A DNA stretch of 64,000 bases from Streptomyces sp. 71268. Its GTDB lineage: Bacteria > Actinomycetota > Actinomycetes > Streptomycetales > Streptomycetaceae. The stretch covers positions 3,007,001 through 3,071,000 of the forward strand of contig NZ_CP114200.1 in the NCBI RefSeq assembly GCF_029392895.1, in the 5' to 3' direction. The notes below the pieces were generated by a model that ran no database searches, was not told where the DNA came from, and was given only the letters and a program-made list of their open reading frames with translations. Both the position numbers and the translations under genes were made by a program. Positions 33,728 to 42,024 of the stretch are shown one piece after another; positions within the stretch are counted from its first letter, which is position 1, and every line of letters starts with the position of its first letter.

Positions 33728-35074
33728 ATGCGACTCCGAACCAGGGGCAGGCGGACCACCGTCGTCGCCGCCCTGATAGCCCTCGCGCTCTCCGCTCCGT
33801 TGGCGGCCAACGCCAACGACGCGGACTCCGGCGCCCGCGATGCCAAGCCCGCCGCGGCCGAGGCCGCCGACGTCGCCCGGCAGTACGACGTGACCGGCCC
33901 GAAGACCGTGCGGCAGCGCACGGAGATCGCCGGCACCGGCGCGGCCATCGACGCCGTACGCGAGGGCGCCGTCACCATCACCGCGAGCCCGGCCGAGCTG
34001 AAGCGGGTGCGCGCGCTCGGCTACGAGGTCAAGGCGCTGCCCGGGCCGCCCGCCCGGACGGGCAGCAAGGACGCCACGCCGCGCGACTTCCCGCCGGCCG
34101 ACTCTCGCTACCACAACTACGCCGAGGCCACGGCGGAGATCAACGACCGGGTCGCGAAGAACTCGAACATCATGAGCAAGCGCGTCATCGGCAAGTCCTA
34201 CCAGGGCCGGGACATCGTCGCGATCAAGATCAGCGACAACGTCGGCACCGACGAGGCCGAGCCGGAGGTGCTGTTCACCGCGCACCAACACGCCCGCGAG
34301 CACCTGACCGTCGAGATGGCGCTGTACCTGCTGCGCGAGTTCGGCGACAAGTACGCCAGCGACGCGCGGCTCAAGAAGCTCATCGACAGCCGCGAGATCT
34401 GGATCGTGCCGGACGTGAACCCGGACGGCGGCGAGTACGACATCGCCAGCGGCTCGTACCGGAGCTGGCGCAAGAACCGGCAGCCCAACGGCGGCGCCAC
34501 CGGCACCGACGAGAACCGCAACTGGGACTTCAAGTGGGGCTGCTGCGGCGGCTCCTCCGGCACCCCGACCTCCGACACCTACCGCGGCCCGCGCGCCGAG
34601 TCGGCGCCCGAGGTGAAGGTCGTCGCGGACTTCGTGCGCAGCCGGGTCGTCGGCGGCAAGCAGCAGATCAAGACCGGCATCGACTTCCACACGTACAGCC
34701 AGCTCATCCTCTGGCCGTTCGGCTACACCACCGCGGACACCGCCCCCGGCCTGACCCAGGACGACCGGGACGCGTTCGCCGCCGTCGGCCGCAAGATGGC
34801 CGGCACCAACGGCTACACCCCCGAGCAGTCCAGCGACCTGTACGTCACCGACGGGTCGATCGACGACTGGCTGTGGGGCAACCAGAAGATCTTCGGCTAC
34901 ACCTTCGAGATGTACCCGGGCCCGGGCGGCGGTGGCGGCGGCTTCTACCCGCCCGACGAGGTCATCGAGCGGGAGACCAGCCGCAACCGCGAGGCCGTGC
35001 TGCTCCTCCTGGAGAACTCCGACTGCATGTACCGCTCCATCGGCAAGGAGCAGCAGTACTGCTCCGCTAGCTGA
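33728..35074 (+). CDS. secreted M14 zinc carboxypeptidase (carboxypeptidase B)
   Basis: Length 448 aa from the ATG at 33728 (AGGAG upstream). The signal peptide (1-28), propeptide and M14 domain are arranged as in carboxypeptidase A. Zinc ligands are His188, Glu191 and His321; the catalytic Glu is 394 (TFEMYPG). The DLNRNW motif of the paralogue is DENRNW here, next to the substrate-binding Asn-Arg. A Gly-rich loop ([13 protein letters not shown]) near the C-terminus is longer than in copy A. The two enzymes may prefer different C-terminal residues. It ends in a hairpin pair and the tandem repeats at 35164-35280. Confidence 0.94.
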   Translation: MRLRTRGRRTTVVAALIALALSAPLAANANDADSGARDAKPAAAEAADVARQYDVTGPKTVRQRTEIAGTGAAIDAVREGAVTITASPAELKRVRALGYEVKALPGPPARTGSKDATPRDFPPADSRYHNYAEATAEINDRVAKNSNIMSKRVIGKSYQGRDIVAIKISDNVGTDEAEPEVLFTAHQHAREHLTVEMALYLLREFGDKYASDARLKKLIDSREIWIVPDVNPDGGEYDIASGSYRSWRKNRQPNGGATGTDENRNWDFKWGCCGGSSGTPTSDTYRGPRAESAPEVKVVADFVRSRVVGGKQQIKTGIDFHTYSQLILWPFGYTTADTAPGLTQDDRDAFAAVGRKMAGTNGYTPEQSSDLYVTDGSIDDWLWGNQKIFGYTFEMYPGPGGGGGGFYPPDEVIERETSRNREAVLLLLENSDCMYRSIGKEQQYCSAS

Positions 35075-35088
35075 GTCGCTGGCGCGGT

Positions 35089-35107
35089 GGCGGCGCCCGT
35101 CGCCGCC
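35089..35107 (+). terminator. first hairpin after carboxypeptidase B
   Basis: A seven-base stem GGCGGCG/CGCCGCC with loop CCCGT, 14 bases beyond the stop. Confidence 0.55.
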
Positions 35108-35124
35108 CCCTGAAGTCGCCTGAC

Positions 35125-35164
35125 CGGCCCCGGTGTTCGGCCTCACCGCCGAGCACCGGGGCCG
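35125..35164. terminator. second, stronger terminator after carboxypeptidase B
   Basis: A perfect 11-base stem CGGCCCCGGTG/CACCGGGGCCG with an inner TCGGC/GCCGA stem and loop CTCACC. Its last base is the first base of the 13-base repeat array. Confidence 0.8.
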
Positions 35165-35280
35165 TGCGCTGTCCGGGTGCGCTGTTCAAGTGCGCTGTTC
35201 AAGTGTGCTGTCCGAGTGCGCCGCCCCGGTGTGCCGTCCCGGTGTGTTGTCTCGGTATGTCGTCCCGGTGGGTCGGCGTA
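35164..35280. repeat. 13-bp tandem repeat, about nine degenerate copies
   Basis: Units begin GTGCGCTGTCCGG, then GTGCGCTGTTCAA twice in identical form, and drift to GTGTGCCGTCCCG and GTATGTCGTCCCG; the last copy is poor. The period is 13, not a multiple of 3, so it is not an expanded coding repeat. It lies in the convergent gap between carboxypeptidase B and the alpha/beta hydrolase. Confidence 0.85.
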
Positions 35281-35347
35281 TGTCGGGCCGATGCGCCGGC
35301 GTACGCCCGGTGGCGCGGCCCGCCGGCCCGGTACGGCGCGGGGTGGG

Positions 35348-36202
35348 TCAGCGGGTGGCGAGGCTCGCGAGCAGTTCGGCGGCCGGTCGCGGGTGGACGA
35401 GCCAGCGCAGGTGACTGCCCGCCAGCGAGCGCACGTCGAAGGGGTTGTCGGGGGTGAGCGCGTCGGCCTCGCGGATCATGCGGTCCTGTACGGCGGGCGG
35501 AACGCTGGCGTCGTCGGTCAGGCGCACGTACGTCCTGGGCACCCGGCCCCAGGTCGCCGCCCGCGCCCGGTCGGCGGAGGTGCCGGCGTCCAGGTTCTCG
35601 TCGGGCTGGAAGGTGTTCAGGAAGGTGCGGAACTCGTCGTCGGACAGGTCGGCGGCGAACGCCCGCTTGAACGCGGCGAGCGCCGTCGGGTCGGCGGTGC
35701 GGAAGTTGGTGCGCAGCAGGCCGAGTTCGGCCGGGTTGCCGACCAGCGTGCTGGCGAACGCCATGGGATCGACGTCCGCCATCTCCGGCTGCGTGTAGTA
35801 GTCGTTGACGTCCAGTTCGACGGGGCACCAGGCGGCCACGTACACCAGCCGGTCGATCAGATCCGGCCGGGCGTTGGCGACGGCGGTGGCCGTGATGCCG
35901 CCCCGGCTGTGGGAGACGAGGATGGTCGGCCCGGTGCGCTTGGCCCGCTCCAGGATCTCGATGACGCGGGCCACGTTGTCGGCGAGCGTGACCCCCTTGA
36001 TGGCGCCCGGTTCCGCCGCGAGCGCGGCGAGGTCCTGGGGCGCCTGGTAGGCGGCGGGATAGGTCGCCTCGAAGCCGTGGCCCGGGAGGTCGACGGCGGC
36101 CGAGCGGTGTCCGAGCAGGGCTAGCTCGGCCTGGAGTGGCGCGAACGAGAACGAGTTCGCGAAGGCGCCGTGGACGAGGACGAAGGTTGGCTGATTCTGC
36201 AT
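35348..36202 (-). CDS. alpha/beta hydrolase of the salicylate esterase/hydroxynitrile lyase-like group
   Basis: Length 284 aa. It starts with FVLVHGAFANSFSFAPLQAEL; the nucleophile elbow is V-S-H-S-R-G-G (Ser99), an acid is expected near the LTDDAS segment, and the catalytic His is in AGSHLRW near the end. This pattern is that of the plant-MES/EstC-like esterase family. It lies 3 bases after the broken WYL regulator gene on the same strand and is probably in its operon, so it could be the regulated gene. The substrate is unknown. Confidence 0.88.
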   Translation of the reverse strand: MQNQPTFVLVHGAFANSFSFAPLQAELALLGHRSAAVDLPGHGFEATYPAAYQAPQDLAALAAEPGAIKGVTLADNVARVIEILERAKRTGPTILVSHSRGGITATAVANARPDLIDRLVYVAAWCPVELDVNDYYTQPEMADVDPMAFASTLVGNPAELGLLRTNFRTADPTALAAFKRAFAADLSDDEFRTFLNTFQPDENLDAGTSADRARAATWGRVPRTYVRLTDDASVPPAVQDRMIREADALTPDNPFDVRSLAGSHLRWLVHPRPAAELLASLATR

Positions 36203-36205
36203 GCC

Positions 36206-37469
36206 TCAGCCTCCATCGAAACGATCTTCTGGGCAAGGTCGGGGCAGGTGGCGGGCCTCGGGTGACCTGCCCTCCCCCGCCGCCGCCCCGGCCGCGCGCC
36301 GGGCCAGCCGGGCGAAGGCGGCCCGTAGTTCGGGCGGGCCGACGACCTCGAAGTCGGCGTCGAACCGGCCGACGGCGCAGGCCAGCCCGGTCCAGGACCA
36401 GGAGCCGAGGACGAGCCGGCAGCGGCCGGGGCCCAGCTCCTCGACGAGCCCGTCGAAGGCGTGGCGGGCGACGTCGGCCGCGGGCAGGTCGAGTATCACC
36501 TCGCCACGACAGGGCCAGTCGCTCGGCCCGGCTCCTGGCCCGTCGCCTGGCCCGTCGGCGCCACGGAACCGGCCGGCGACGAAGGCGGCCACGTCGCCGC
36601 CCGGGAGCGCGCGCGGGGCGAAGCGGGGGCCGGTGGGGACACGCGGGGTGACACGGTCCGCGCGGAAGGTGCGCCAGTCCGCGCGGTCCAGGTCCCATGC
36701 GAGCAGGTACCAGCGCCCGCCCCAGGCGACCAGGTGGTGCGGCTGCACCCGCCGCCGCACGCGAGCGGCCTCGCGGCCCGGCGGTGAGGGGGTGGTGGCG
36801 CGGTTCGGTGACGGGGTGGCAGCACGGTGGTCGGGGGGCCGGCGGCGGGTCGTCGGCTCGGTGGTCGCGGGCCGGTGGCGAGTCGTCGGCTCGGTGGTCG
36901 GAGGCCGGTGGGTCGTCGGTGGCGCCGTCGGGGTTTCGCGCGGGCGGGGTCGGGGGCGCGTAGTCGAAGCGGAGTTCCTCGTGGGCGCGGACCGCGTCGG
37001 CCAGCGTCGCGAGCACGCGGCCGTCGGGCGGTGCGGCGGAGGCGCCCGGGGGCGCGATCACGGTGGCCCGGAGCGTGTCGATCCGGTGCCGCAGCCGGGC
37101 GGGCATGAGCTGGCGCAAGGTGTGCAGGGCGCGGGCGGCGGCCTCGCCGATGTCGGCCCCGCCACCGGGATTGGGGCCGGGCCCGGAGCCGGCCGTGGCC
37201 GCGGTGGACTGGAGGGCCACGGCGAGCGCGACGGCCTGGTCGTCGTCGAAGAGCAGCGGCGGCAGCCGGGAGCCGGCGTCGAGCCGGTAGCCGCCGTCGG
37301 GGCCCTTGGTGGCGACGATCGGGTAGCCGAGTTCGCGCAGCCGGTCCACGTCACGGCGGATCGTACGGACGTGGACGTCGAGGCGGACGGCGAGGTCGGC
37401 GCCCGGCCAGTCCCGGCGGGCCTGCAACAGGGAGAGGAGCGCGAGCAACCGCGAGGAGGTGGTGGGCAC
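36206..37469 (-). pseudogene. HTH/WYL-domain regulator, frameshifted in a G6 run
   Basis: The N-terminal half (GTG at 37469) holds an HTH_11 domain (SRLLALLSLLQARRDWPGADLAVRL ... VRTIRRDVDRL) and the YafY-like middle. The WYL domain (RRRVQPHHLVAWGGRWYLLAWDLDRADWRTF ... to DRFDGG at 36206) lies in the +1 frame. The break falls at a run of six G on the plus strand (36833-36838). Removing one base there joins the two parts in frame and gives a normal protein of about 420 aa. The same region contains 30-34-base repeats (36824-36920), and the third unit is one base longer than the second. It may be a true mutation, phase variation or a sequencing error. It is divergent from a VOC protein. Confidence 0.85.
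36824..36920 (-). repeat. three tandem units of 30-34 bp in the WYL linker
   Basis: On the minus strand the units span 36891-36920 (30), 36858-36890 (33) and 36824-36857 (34) and share GACGAC...CCACCGGCC...CGACCACCG. The extra base of the third unit is in its C6 run (36833-36838 on the plus strand as G6) and destroys the frame. Confidence 0.85.
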
Positions 37470-37642
37470 GAACCCATTCTGGCCGGGGTAGCGGACACAT
37501 CCTGTCCTCTCCCTCTGCGACGGTCGGCTTCGCGTCCGGCGGCCGGGGGCGGTCACACGAACGGCCCCGAAGGTCCAGCCGGCCCGCGACCGCGTCGGCA
37601 GCGCCGGCGCTCCCGTGACCAGACCGAGGCGAGGAGTCCCTC

Positions 37643-38188
37643 ATGTCCCTGACGACCACCACACACCTGAACTTCCGCGGCGAGGCCCGCGCGGCGCTCG
37701 ACTTCTACCGCTCCGTCTTCGGCGGGCGCGCCACCGTCGTGACGTACGCGGACGCCGCCGCCGCGTCCGACCCGGCCGGCGAGAGCGGCCCGGCCGACGC
37801 GACCGACGCCGCCGGCGCCACCGACGCCGCCGGCGCCACCGGCGCCACCGGCGCCACCAGCACAGCCGCCGACGCCGCCAGCGCCGCCGACCCGGCCGAG
37901 GGGCGGTGGGTGATGTGGGGCGAGGTCGTCGCGGAGGGCGGCTTCAGCGTCATGGCGTACGACGTGCCGTCCGGGATGGACTGGGAGCAGGGGCGGAACT
38001 CCTTCTTCGTCTCGGTGCGCGGCGACGACACCGAGGAGATCGGCGCCCGGTGGGACCGGCTCGCCGCCGACGGGGCCGGATCGACCGTGCTGCACCCGCT
38101 GGCGCCGGCGCCGTGGGCCGCGCTGTACGGCATGGTCCGGGACCGGTTCGGGGTGGTGTGGGTACTGGACGTCGTCAGCCCCCGGTGA
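37643..38188 (+). CDS. VOC/PhnB-like protein with low-complexity insertion
   Basis: Length 181 aa against about 140 usual. The N-terminus HLNFRGEARAALDFYRSVFGG and the C-terminal WVMWGEVVAEGGFSVMAYDVP ... YGMVRDRFGVVWVLDV are typical of PhnB-like vicinal-oxygen-chelate proteins (glyoxalase fold). Residues about 40-88 are an Ala/Asp/Gly/Thr insertion encoded by 18- and 9-base tandem repeats (37802-37855). The function is unknown. It is divergent from the WYL regulator, its probable controller. Stem 38197-38254 follows. Confidence 0.83.
   Translation: MSLTTTTHLNFRGEARAALDFYRSVFGGRATVVTYADAAAASDPAGESGPADATDAAGATDAAGATGATGATSTAADAASAADPAEGRWVMWGEVVAEGGFSVMAYDVPSGMDWEQGRNSFFVSVRGDDTEEIGARWDRLAADGAGSTVLHPLAPAPWAALYGMVRDRFGVVWVLDVVSPR
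37802..37855 (+). repeat. in-frame 18- and 9-bp tandem repeat inside the VOC gene
   Basis: ACCGACGCCGCCGGCGCC occurs twice in a row, then ACCGGCGCC twice. The period is a multiple of 3, so the reading frame survives copy-number change, in contrast to the repeat in the divergent WYL gene. Confidence 0.75.
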
Positions 38189-38196
38189 CGGACGAA

Positions 38197-38254
38197 CGGC
38201 CCCGGCGGGCGCGCGGGCCGGCCTCTTCGCCGCGCCGCGCGCCCGCCGGGGCCG
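38197..38254. terminator. very strong bidirectional terminator between VOC and gntP
   Basis: A perfect 20-base stem (38197-38216 with 38235-38254) and 18-base loop, between two convergent genes. Confidence 0.88.
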
Positions 38255-38292
38255 CCCGCTGGTGCGCCCGACGCGGTGCGCCGGGCGGACCG

Positions 38293-39834
38293 CTAGATCA
38301 CCAGGCTCAGCAGCCCCGCCACCACGAAGCCCACCACCGACAGGACCGTCTCCAGGACCGTCCAGGACTTGAGGGTGTCGCGCTCGGAGATGCCGAAGTA
38401 CTTGGCCACCATCCAGAAGCCGCCGTCGTTGACGTGCGAGGCGAAGATGGAGCCCGCCGAGATCGCCATGATCACCAGGGCGAGGTGGGCCTGCGAGTAG
38501 TCGCCGTCGGCCAGCAGCGGCGAGACGATGCCGGCCGTGGTGACGATGGCCACCGTCGCCGAGCCCTGCGCGACCCGCAGCACCACCGAGATCAGCCAGG
38601 CCAGGACGATGACCGGCAGGCCGGCGCTGTCGAAGGCGTCGGCCAGCGCCTGGGCCACGCCGCTGCCCTTGAGCACCGCGCCGAACACCCCGCCCGCGCC
38701 GACCACCAGCAGGATGTTGCCGACCGGCTTGAGGGACGCGGTGGACACGGTCTCCAGCGACTTGCGCGACCAGCCGCGCCGCAGCCCGAGCAGGTAGTAC
38801 GCGAGGAGCAGCGCGATGGTCAGGGCCACGAAGGGGTGGCCGAAGAACTCCACGATCGAGCGGCCCGTGCTGGGGTCGAAGGCGATGGAGGAGAACGTCG
38901 CGCAGAGGATGAGCAGCAGCGGGGTGCCGATGATGGCGAGCACGGTGCCGACGGAGACGGGCGCCTCGGTGGCACCGGTCCCACCGGCGCCACCTTCGCC
39001 GCCGGTCCCACCGGCGCCGCCCTTGCCGCCGCCCTTGCCGGTCGAGCCGGCGTGCGCGCGCTGCTCGGCCGCGACCGCGGCCTTGGCCTCCTCGGCGGCC
39101 TCCACCATGTCCTGCGGGACGGGTACGAAGACGCGGTGACCGATCCACGCGGCGTACGCCCAGGCGGCGAGCACCGCGGGTATCCCGCAGACCACGCCCA
39201 TCAGGATGACCCAGCCGAGGTCCACTTCGAGGAGGCCGGCGGCGGCCACCGGGCCCGGGTGCGGCGGCAGGAAGGCGTGCGTCATGGACAGGCCGGCGAG
39301 GAGCGGCATGCAGTACAGCAGGATGGACTTGCCGCTGCGCTTGGCGGCGGCGTAGACGATCGGCGCGAGGACGAAGATGCCGACGTCGAAGAAGACCGGG
39401 ATGCCGAAGATCACGCCGGTCACGCCCATCGCCAGCGGGGCCCTGCGCTCGCCGAAGAGGCTGAGCAGCCGGGCGCTGAGCGCCTCGGCGCCGCCGGAGA
39501 CCTCGAGTATCGCGCCGAGCATGGTGCCGAGCCCGATGATGATCGCGATGTGGCCGAGGATGCCGCCCATGCCGGACTCGATGAGCGAGACGGCGTCGGA
39601 CTTCTGCACGGTGCCGAAGAGTTCGGTGACCGAGAGGCCGGCCGCGAGGCCGACCGCGATGGAGACCGCGAGCAGGGCGACGAACGGCTGCAGCCGCACC
39701 TTGATGATCAGGAAGAGCAGGAGCGCGATGCCGAGGGCGGCGACCGTCAGCAGGCCGGCGGTGCCGTCGATGAGCAGCAGGAGGCCACCGGTGTGCGGTG
39801 GCGTCTCGGCCGCGGGTGCGGCTGCGAACAACAT
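38293..39834 (-). CDS. GntP-family sugar-acid/D-serine:H+ symporter
   Basis: Length 513 aa from the ATG at 39834 (GGAG 6 bases upstream). About twelve membrane helices follow the GntP plan, with hallmark stretches VIFGIPVFFDVGIFVLAPIVYAAAK, MTHAFLPPHPGPVAAA and GNILLVVGAGGVFGAVLKGSGV, and the end SHVNDGGFWMVAKYF. A cytoplasmic loop at about 245-275 is Gly-rich. GntP members move gluconate or related sugar acids; DsdX, a D-serine carrier, also belongs here. It lies at the end of a minus-strand group with RidA, IclR and PfkB genes, so it probably imports the substrate of that pathway. Confidence 0.92.
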   Translation of the reverse strand: MLFAAAPAAETPPHTGGLLLLIDGTAGLLTVAALGIALLLFLIIKVRLQPFVALLAVSIAVGLAAGLSVTELFGTVQKSDAVSLIESGMGGILGHIAIIIGLGTMLGAILEVSGGAEALSARLLSLFGERRAPLAMGVTGVIFGIPVFFDVGIFVLAPIVYAAAKRSGKSILLYCMPLLAGLSMTHAFLPPHPGPVAAAGLLEVDLGWVILMGVVCGIPAVLAAWAYAAWIGHRVFVPVPQDMVEAAEEAKAAVAAEQRAHAGSTGKGGGKGGAGGTGGEGGAGGTGATEAPVSVGTVLAIIGTPLLLILCATFSSIAFDPSTGRSIVEFFGHPFVALTIALLLAYYLLGLRRGWSRKSLETVSTASLKPVGNILLVVGAGGVFGAVLKGSGVAQALADAFDSAGLPVIVLAWLISVVLRVAQGSATVAIVTTAGIVSPLLADGDYSQAHLALVIMAISAGSIFASHVNDGGFWMVAKYFGISERDTLKSWTVLETVLSVVGFVVAGLLSLVI

Positions 39835-40604
39835 GGGAACTCCGTTGTTTCCAGGGGTCGGTGGGTAGGGCGGGCCACGGCACGCCGAACGCGGGCCGGG
39901 TGCCGGGGAGAAGGGGACGGGGAACGGGGGGCGCGAGGTGTGGGGCGTCACGTGCCTTGGGTGTGGAGCGGTTGGGGGGTGGCCGCGGCCGGTCCGTCGG
40001 CCGGGCCGTCGGTCGCCGCGCCGGGTGCCGGCGTCGGGCCCGGGTGGCCGCGCGGGCGCCGGGGCGGGACGCGGGGTCGGGCCGCCGGCCGGAGCGGGTG
40101 ACGGGCACCCGTGCCGTACGTGTGGCGGTGCGCTCGGTCCGCCAACTCCGGGATTCTGTAACCCGGTTGACGTTCCACCGAGCCGGTGGTGCGGGTGTGC
40201 GGTGGTGCGGCGGGGCCGGTCGCCCGGGGTGGGCGGCTGGTCCCGGCCGCGGGGTCGGCGCGGCGCGCGGGCCACGGAGGGTGGCCCTGGCGGGCGCGGG
40301 TGGGGCGCGGCCGGCGCGGAAAGGCCGGGCCGGCGCGCGGGGAGGGGTGCGCCGGAGCGGCGCCCCTGGTGCCGCCGGCGGGCGGGCCCGGGGTTCGGGC
40401 GCGCCGTGCCGGGGCGTCGTGCGCGAGACGTCGTGATGTCGTACTGGTCGGTGCGGGGGTGTCGTACCGAGGTCGTACGGGATGTCGCACCGGGGTCGTA
40501 CGGGGGTGCCGCTACCGGCCCGGGGTGTGGGGCGGGAAGGGGCGGGGACCGGCGCCGCGGGCCCTCCGACGGGGGTAGGTCCGCAGGGACCGCGGCGCCG
40601 GGGA
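39835..40604. other. intergenic region upstream of gntP
   Basis: About 770 bases between gntP and the RidA gene on the same strand. Long open frames cross it but are Arg/Gly/Pro-rich and lack ribosome sites, so I call no gene. Its length suggests that gntP has its own promoter. Around 40435-40500 the words GTCGTAC and GTCGCAC recur. Confidence 0.45.
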
Positions 40605-41018
40605 TCAGCCGAGTACGGCGAGCGCGTCGATCTCGATGAGCAGCCCGGCCGGCAGTCCGACGTAGACCGTCGTCCGCGCGGCGGGGGCCTCCGTCAGGTC
40701 GGCGAAGTACTCGTTGTAGATCTCGTTCATCTCGGCGAAGTGGTCGACGTCGGTGAGGTAGACGCGCAGCATCATCACGTCCTCCCAGCGCGCGCCGCCC
40801 TCCTCCAGGATCGCCTTGACGTTGGCCAGCGTCTGCAGGGTCTGCTCGCGCAGGGACGGCCCGGCGGGGGTCGGGGACTGGCCGGGGACGGCGGGCAGGA
40901 AGCCGACCTGGCCCGCGACCTGGAGGATGTTGCCCTTGCGGACGCCGTGCGAGAACTTGGCCGGCGGCGCGGTGTGGGTGGCGGGCGTGATGGCCGTCTT
41001 CTGGAGCTTGTCGCTCAT
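40605..41018 (-). CDS. RidA family protein (reactive enamine/imine deaminase)
   Basis: Length 137 aa. The family pattern is clear: FSHGVRKGNILQVAGQVGFLP near the start, LREQTLQTLANVKAILEEGGARWEDVMMLRVYLTDVDHF in the middle and PARTTVYVGLPAGLLIEIDALAV at the end (the Arg before TTVYV and the Glu in LIEIDA form the active site). RidA proteins hydrolyse 2-aminoacrylate and similar enamines released by PLP dehydratases. This suits the PLP enzyme encoded divergently at 43507. It is 770 bases upstream of gntP and 260 downstream of the IclR regulator. Confidence 0.93.
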   Translation of the reverse strand: MSDKLQKTAITPATHTAPPAKFSHGVRKGNILQVAGQVGFLPAVPGQSPTPAGPSLREQTLQTLANVKAILEEGGARWEDVMMLRVYLTDVDHFAEMNEIYNEYFADLTEAPAARTTVYVGLPAGLLIEIDALAVLG

Positions 41019-41113
41019 GTGAGGGTTCCTCTGCTTCCGTACTTCCGGGGTGGCACAACGGACGGGGGTCGGCCGGACGGGCCGGCCGGGCTCTGGCGGA
41101 TCGGTAACGCGGC

Positions 41114-41195
41114 GGCGTACGCGGCCGGGACGGCGTACGAGGCCGCGGCGTACCGGGTCGCGGCGTACGGGGTGGTGGCCCGCGCCCCGGCGTAC
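41114..41195. repeat. recurrent GGCGTAC words between iclR-type and ridA-type genes
   Basis: GGCGTAC begins at 41114, 41132, 41147, 41162 and 41189, with a 15-base period in the middle. This is a small degenerate repeat in the 260-base gap. Confidence 0.5.
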
Positions 41196-41277
41196 GCGGC
41201 GCGACCGGGTGTGCCCCGTCCGAGCACGCCACGCCCGAACGCGCCGGTTCCGCGCGGGGTGGGCCCGCGGCGCGCGG

Positions 41278-42024
41278 TCACTGGTGCCGCCCCGAGTACT
41301 CGCGGGTGATGGCGTCGGCGGTGCGCCGCACCAGCGGCAGCAGGGTCAGCAACTCCTCGGCGGTGACCACGACGTTCGGCGCCGAGACCGAGCACGCGGC
41401 GACCACCCGCCCGTCGGCGCCCCGGATCGGCGCGCCGACGCAGTTGATGGACTCCTCGTGGCCCCCGAGGTCGCTGGCCCAGCCCTGCTCGCGCACCTTG
41501 GCCAGCTCGGCCAGGAAGGCGGCGGGCCCGGGCGTCGAACGGGAGGTGTAGAGCGGGTAGTCGAGCCGCTCGGCGATGGCGCGCCGCTCGGGCTCGGGCA
41601 GGTCGGCCAGGAGGAGCTTGGCGACGGCGGCCACGGTGATCGCGACCGGCTTGCCGATCCGCGAGTACATCCGCACCGGGTAGCGGCTCTCCACCTTGTC
41701 GATGTAGAGCACCTCGTTCTCCTCGTACACCGCCAGGTGCACGGTGTGCCCGCACTTCTCGTTGAGCTGGACCAGGTGGGCGTGGGCGATCTCGCGCACG
41801 TCCAGGTTCTCGACGGCCTCCTGGGCGAGGGCGAACAGCCGGGCGCCGAGCCGGTAGCGCTGGTCCTGCTGCCGGTAGACCATGCCGTGCTCGTGCAGCG
41901 TGCGCAGCAGGCGCAGGGCGGTGGACTTGTGGACGCCGAGCCGGTTCGCGACCTGCTCCAGGTTGGCCGGGCCCTCGGCGAGCAACGGCAGGATGCTCAG
42001 CGCCCGGTCGACGGTCTGACTCAT
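41278..42024 (-). CDS. IclR-family transcriptional regulator
   Basis: Length 248 aa. The winged helix-turn-helix is at about 3-65 (VDRALSILPLLAEGPANLEQVANRLGVHKSTALRLLRTL), followed by the IclR effector domain with VHLAVYEENEVLYIDKVES, SRIGKPVAITVAAVAKLLLADLP and INCVGAPIRGADGRVVAACSVSAP. The ATG overlaps the kinase stop by 4 bases (ATGA), so both are co-translated. Members of this family regulate sugar-acid and aromatic catabolism. Its probable operator is the palindrome at 43471-43487 in the promoter of the divergent dehydratase gene. Confidence 0.94.
   Translation of the reverse strand: MSQTVDRALSILPLLAEGPANLEQVANRLGVHKSTALRLLRTLHEHGMVYRQQDQRYRLGARLFALAQEAVENLDVREIAHAHLVQLNEKCGHTVHLAVYEENEVLYIDKVESRYPVRMYSRIGKPVAITVAAVAKLLLADLPEPERRAIAERLDYPLYTSRSTPGPAAFLAELAKVREQGWASDLGGHEESINCVGAPIRGADGRVVAACSVSAPNVVVTAEELLTLLPLVRRTADAITREYSGRHQ

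Noticed and set aside
17027..35074. Composite transposon made of the two protease/carboxypeptidase units
   Set aside because: The two copies are in the same order but the DNA between shows no transposase, no terminal repeats and the copies have diverged strongly.
35164..35280. CRISPR array
   Set aside because: The 13-base units are contiguous with no spacers.
35199..37556. 785-codon minus-strand frame as a single giant protein
   Set aside because: Only its first part (HTH) is real; beyond the G6 run it reads the WYL and hydrolase genes out of frame.
38293..41232. 979-codon version of GntP
   Set aside because: The upstream 460 codons run antisense-like through ridA and intergenic DNA; the ATG at 39834 has a ribosome site and starts the family match.
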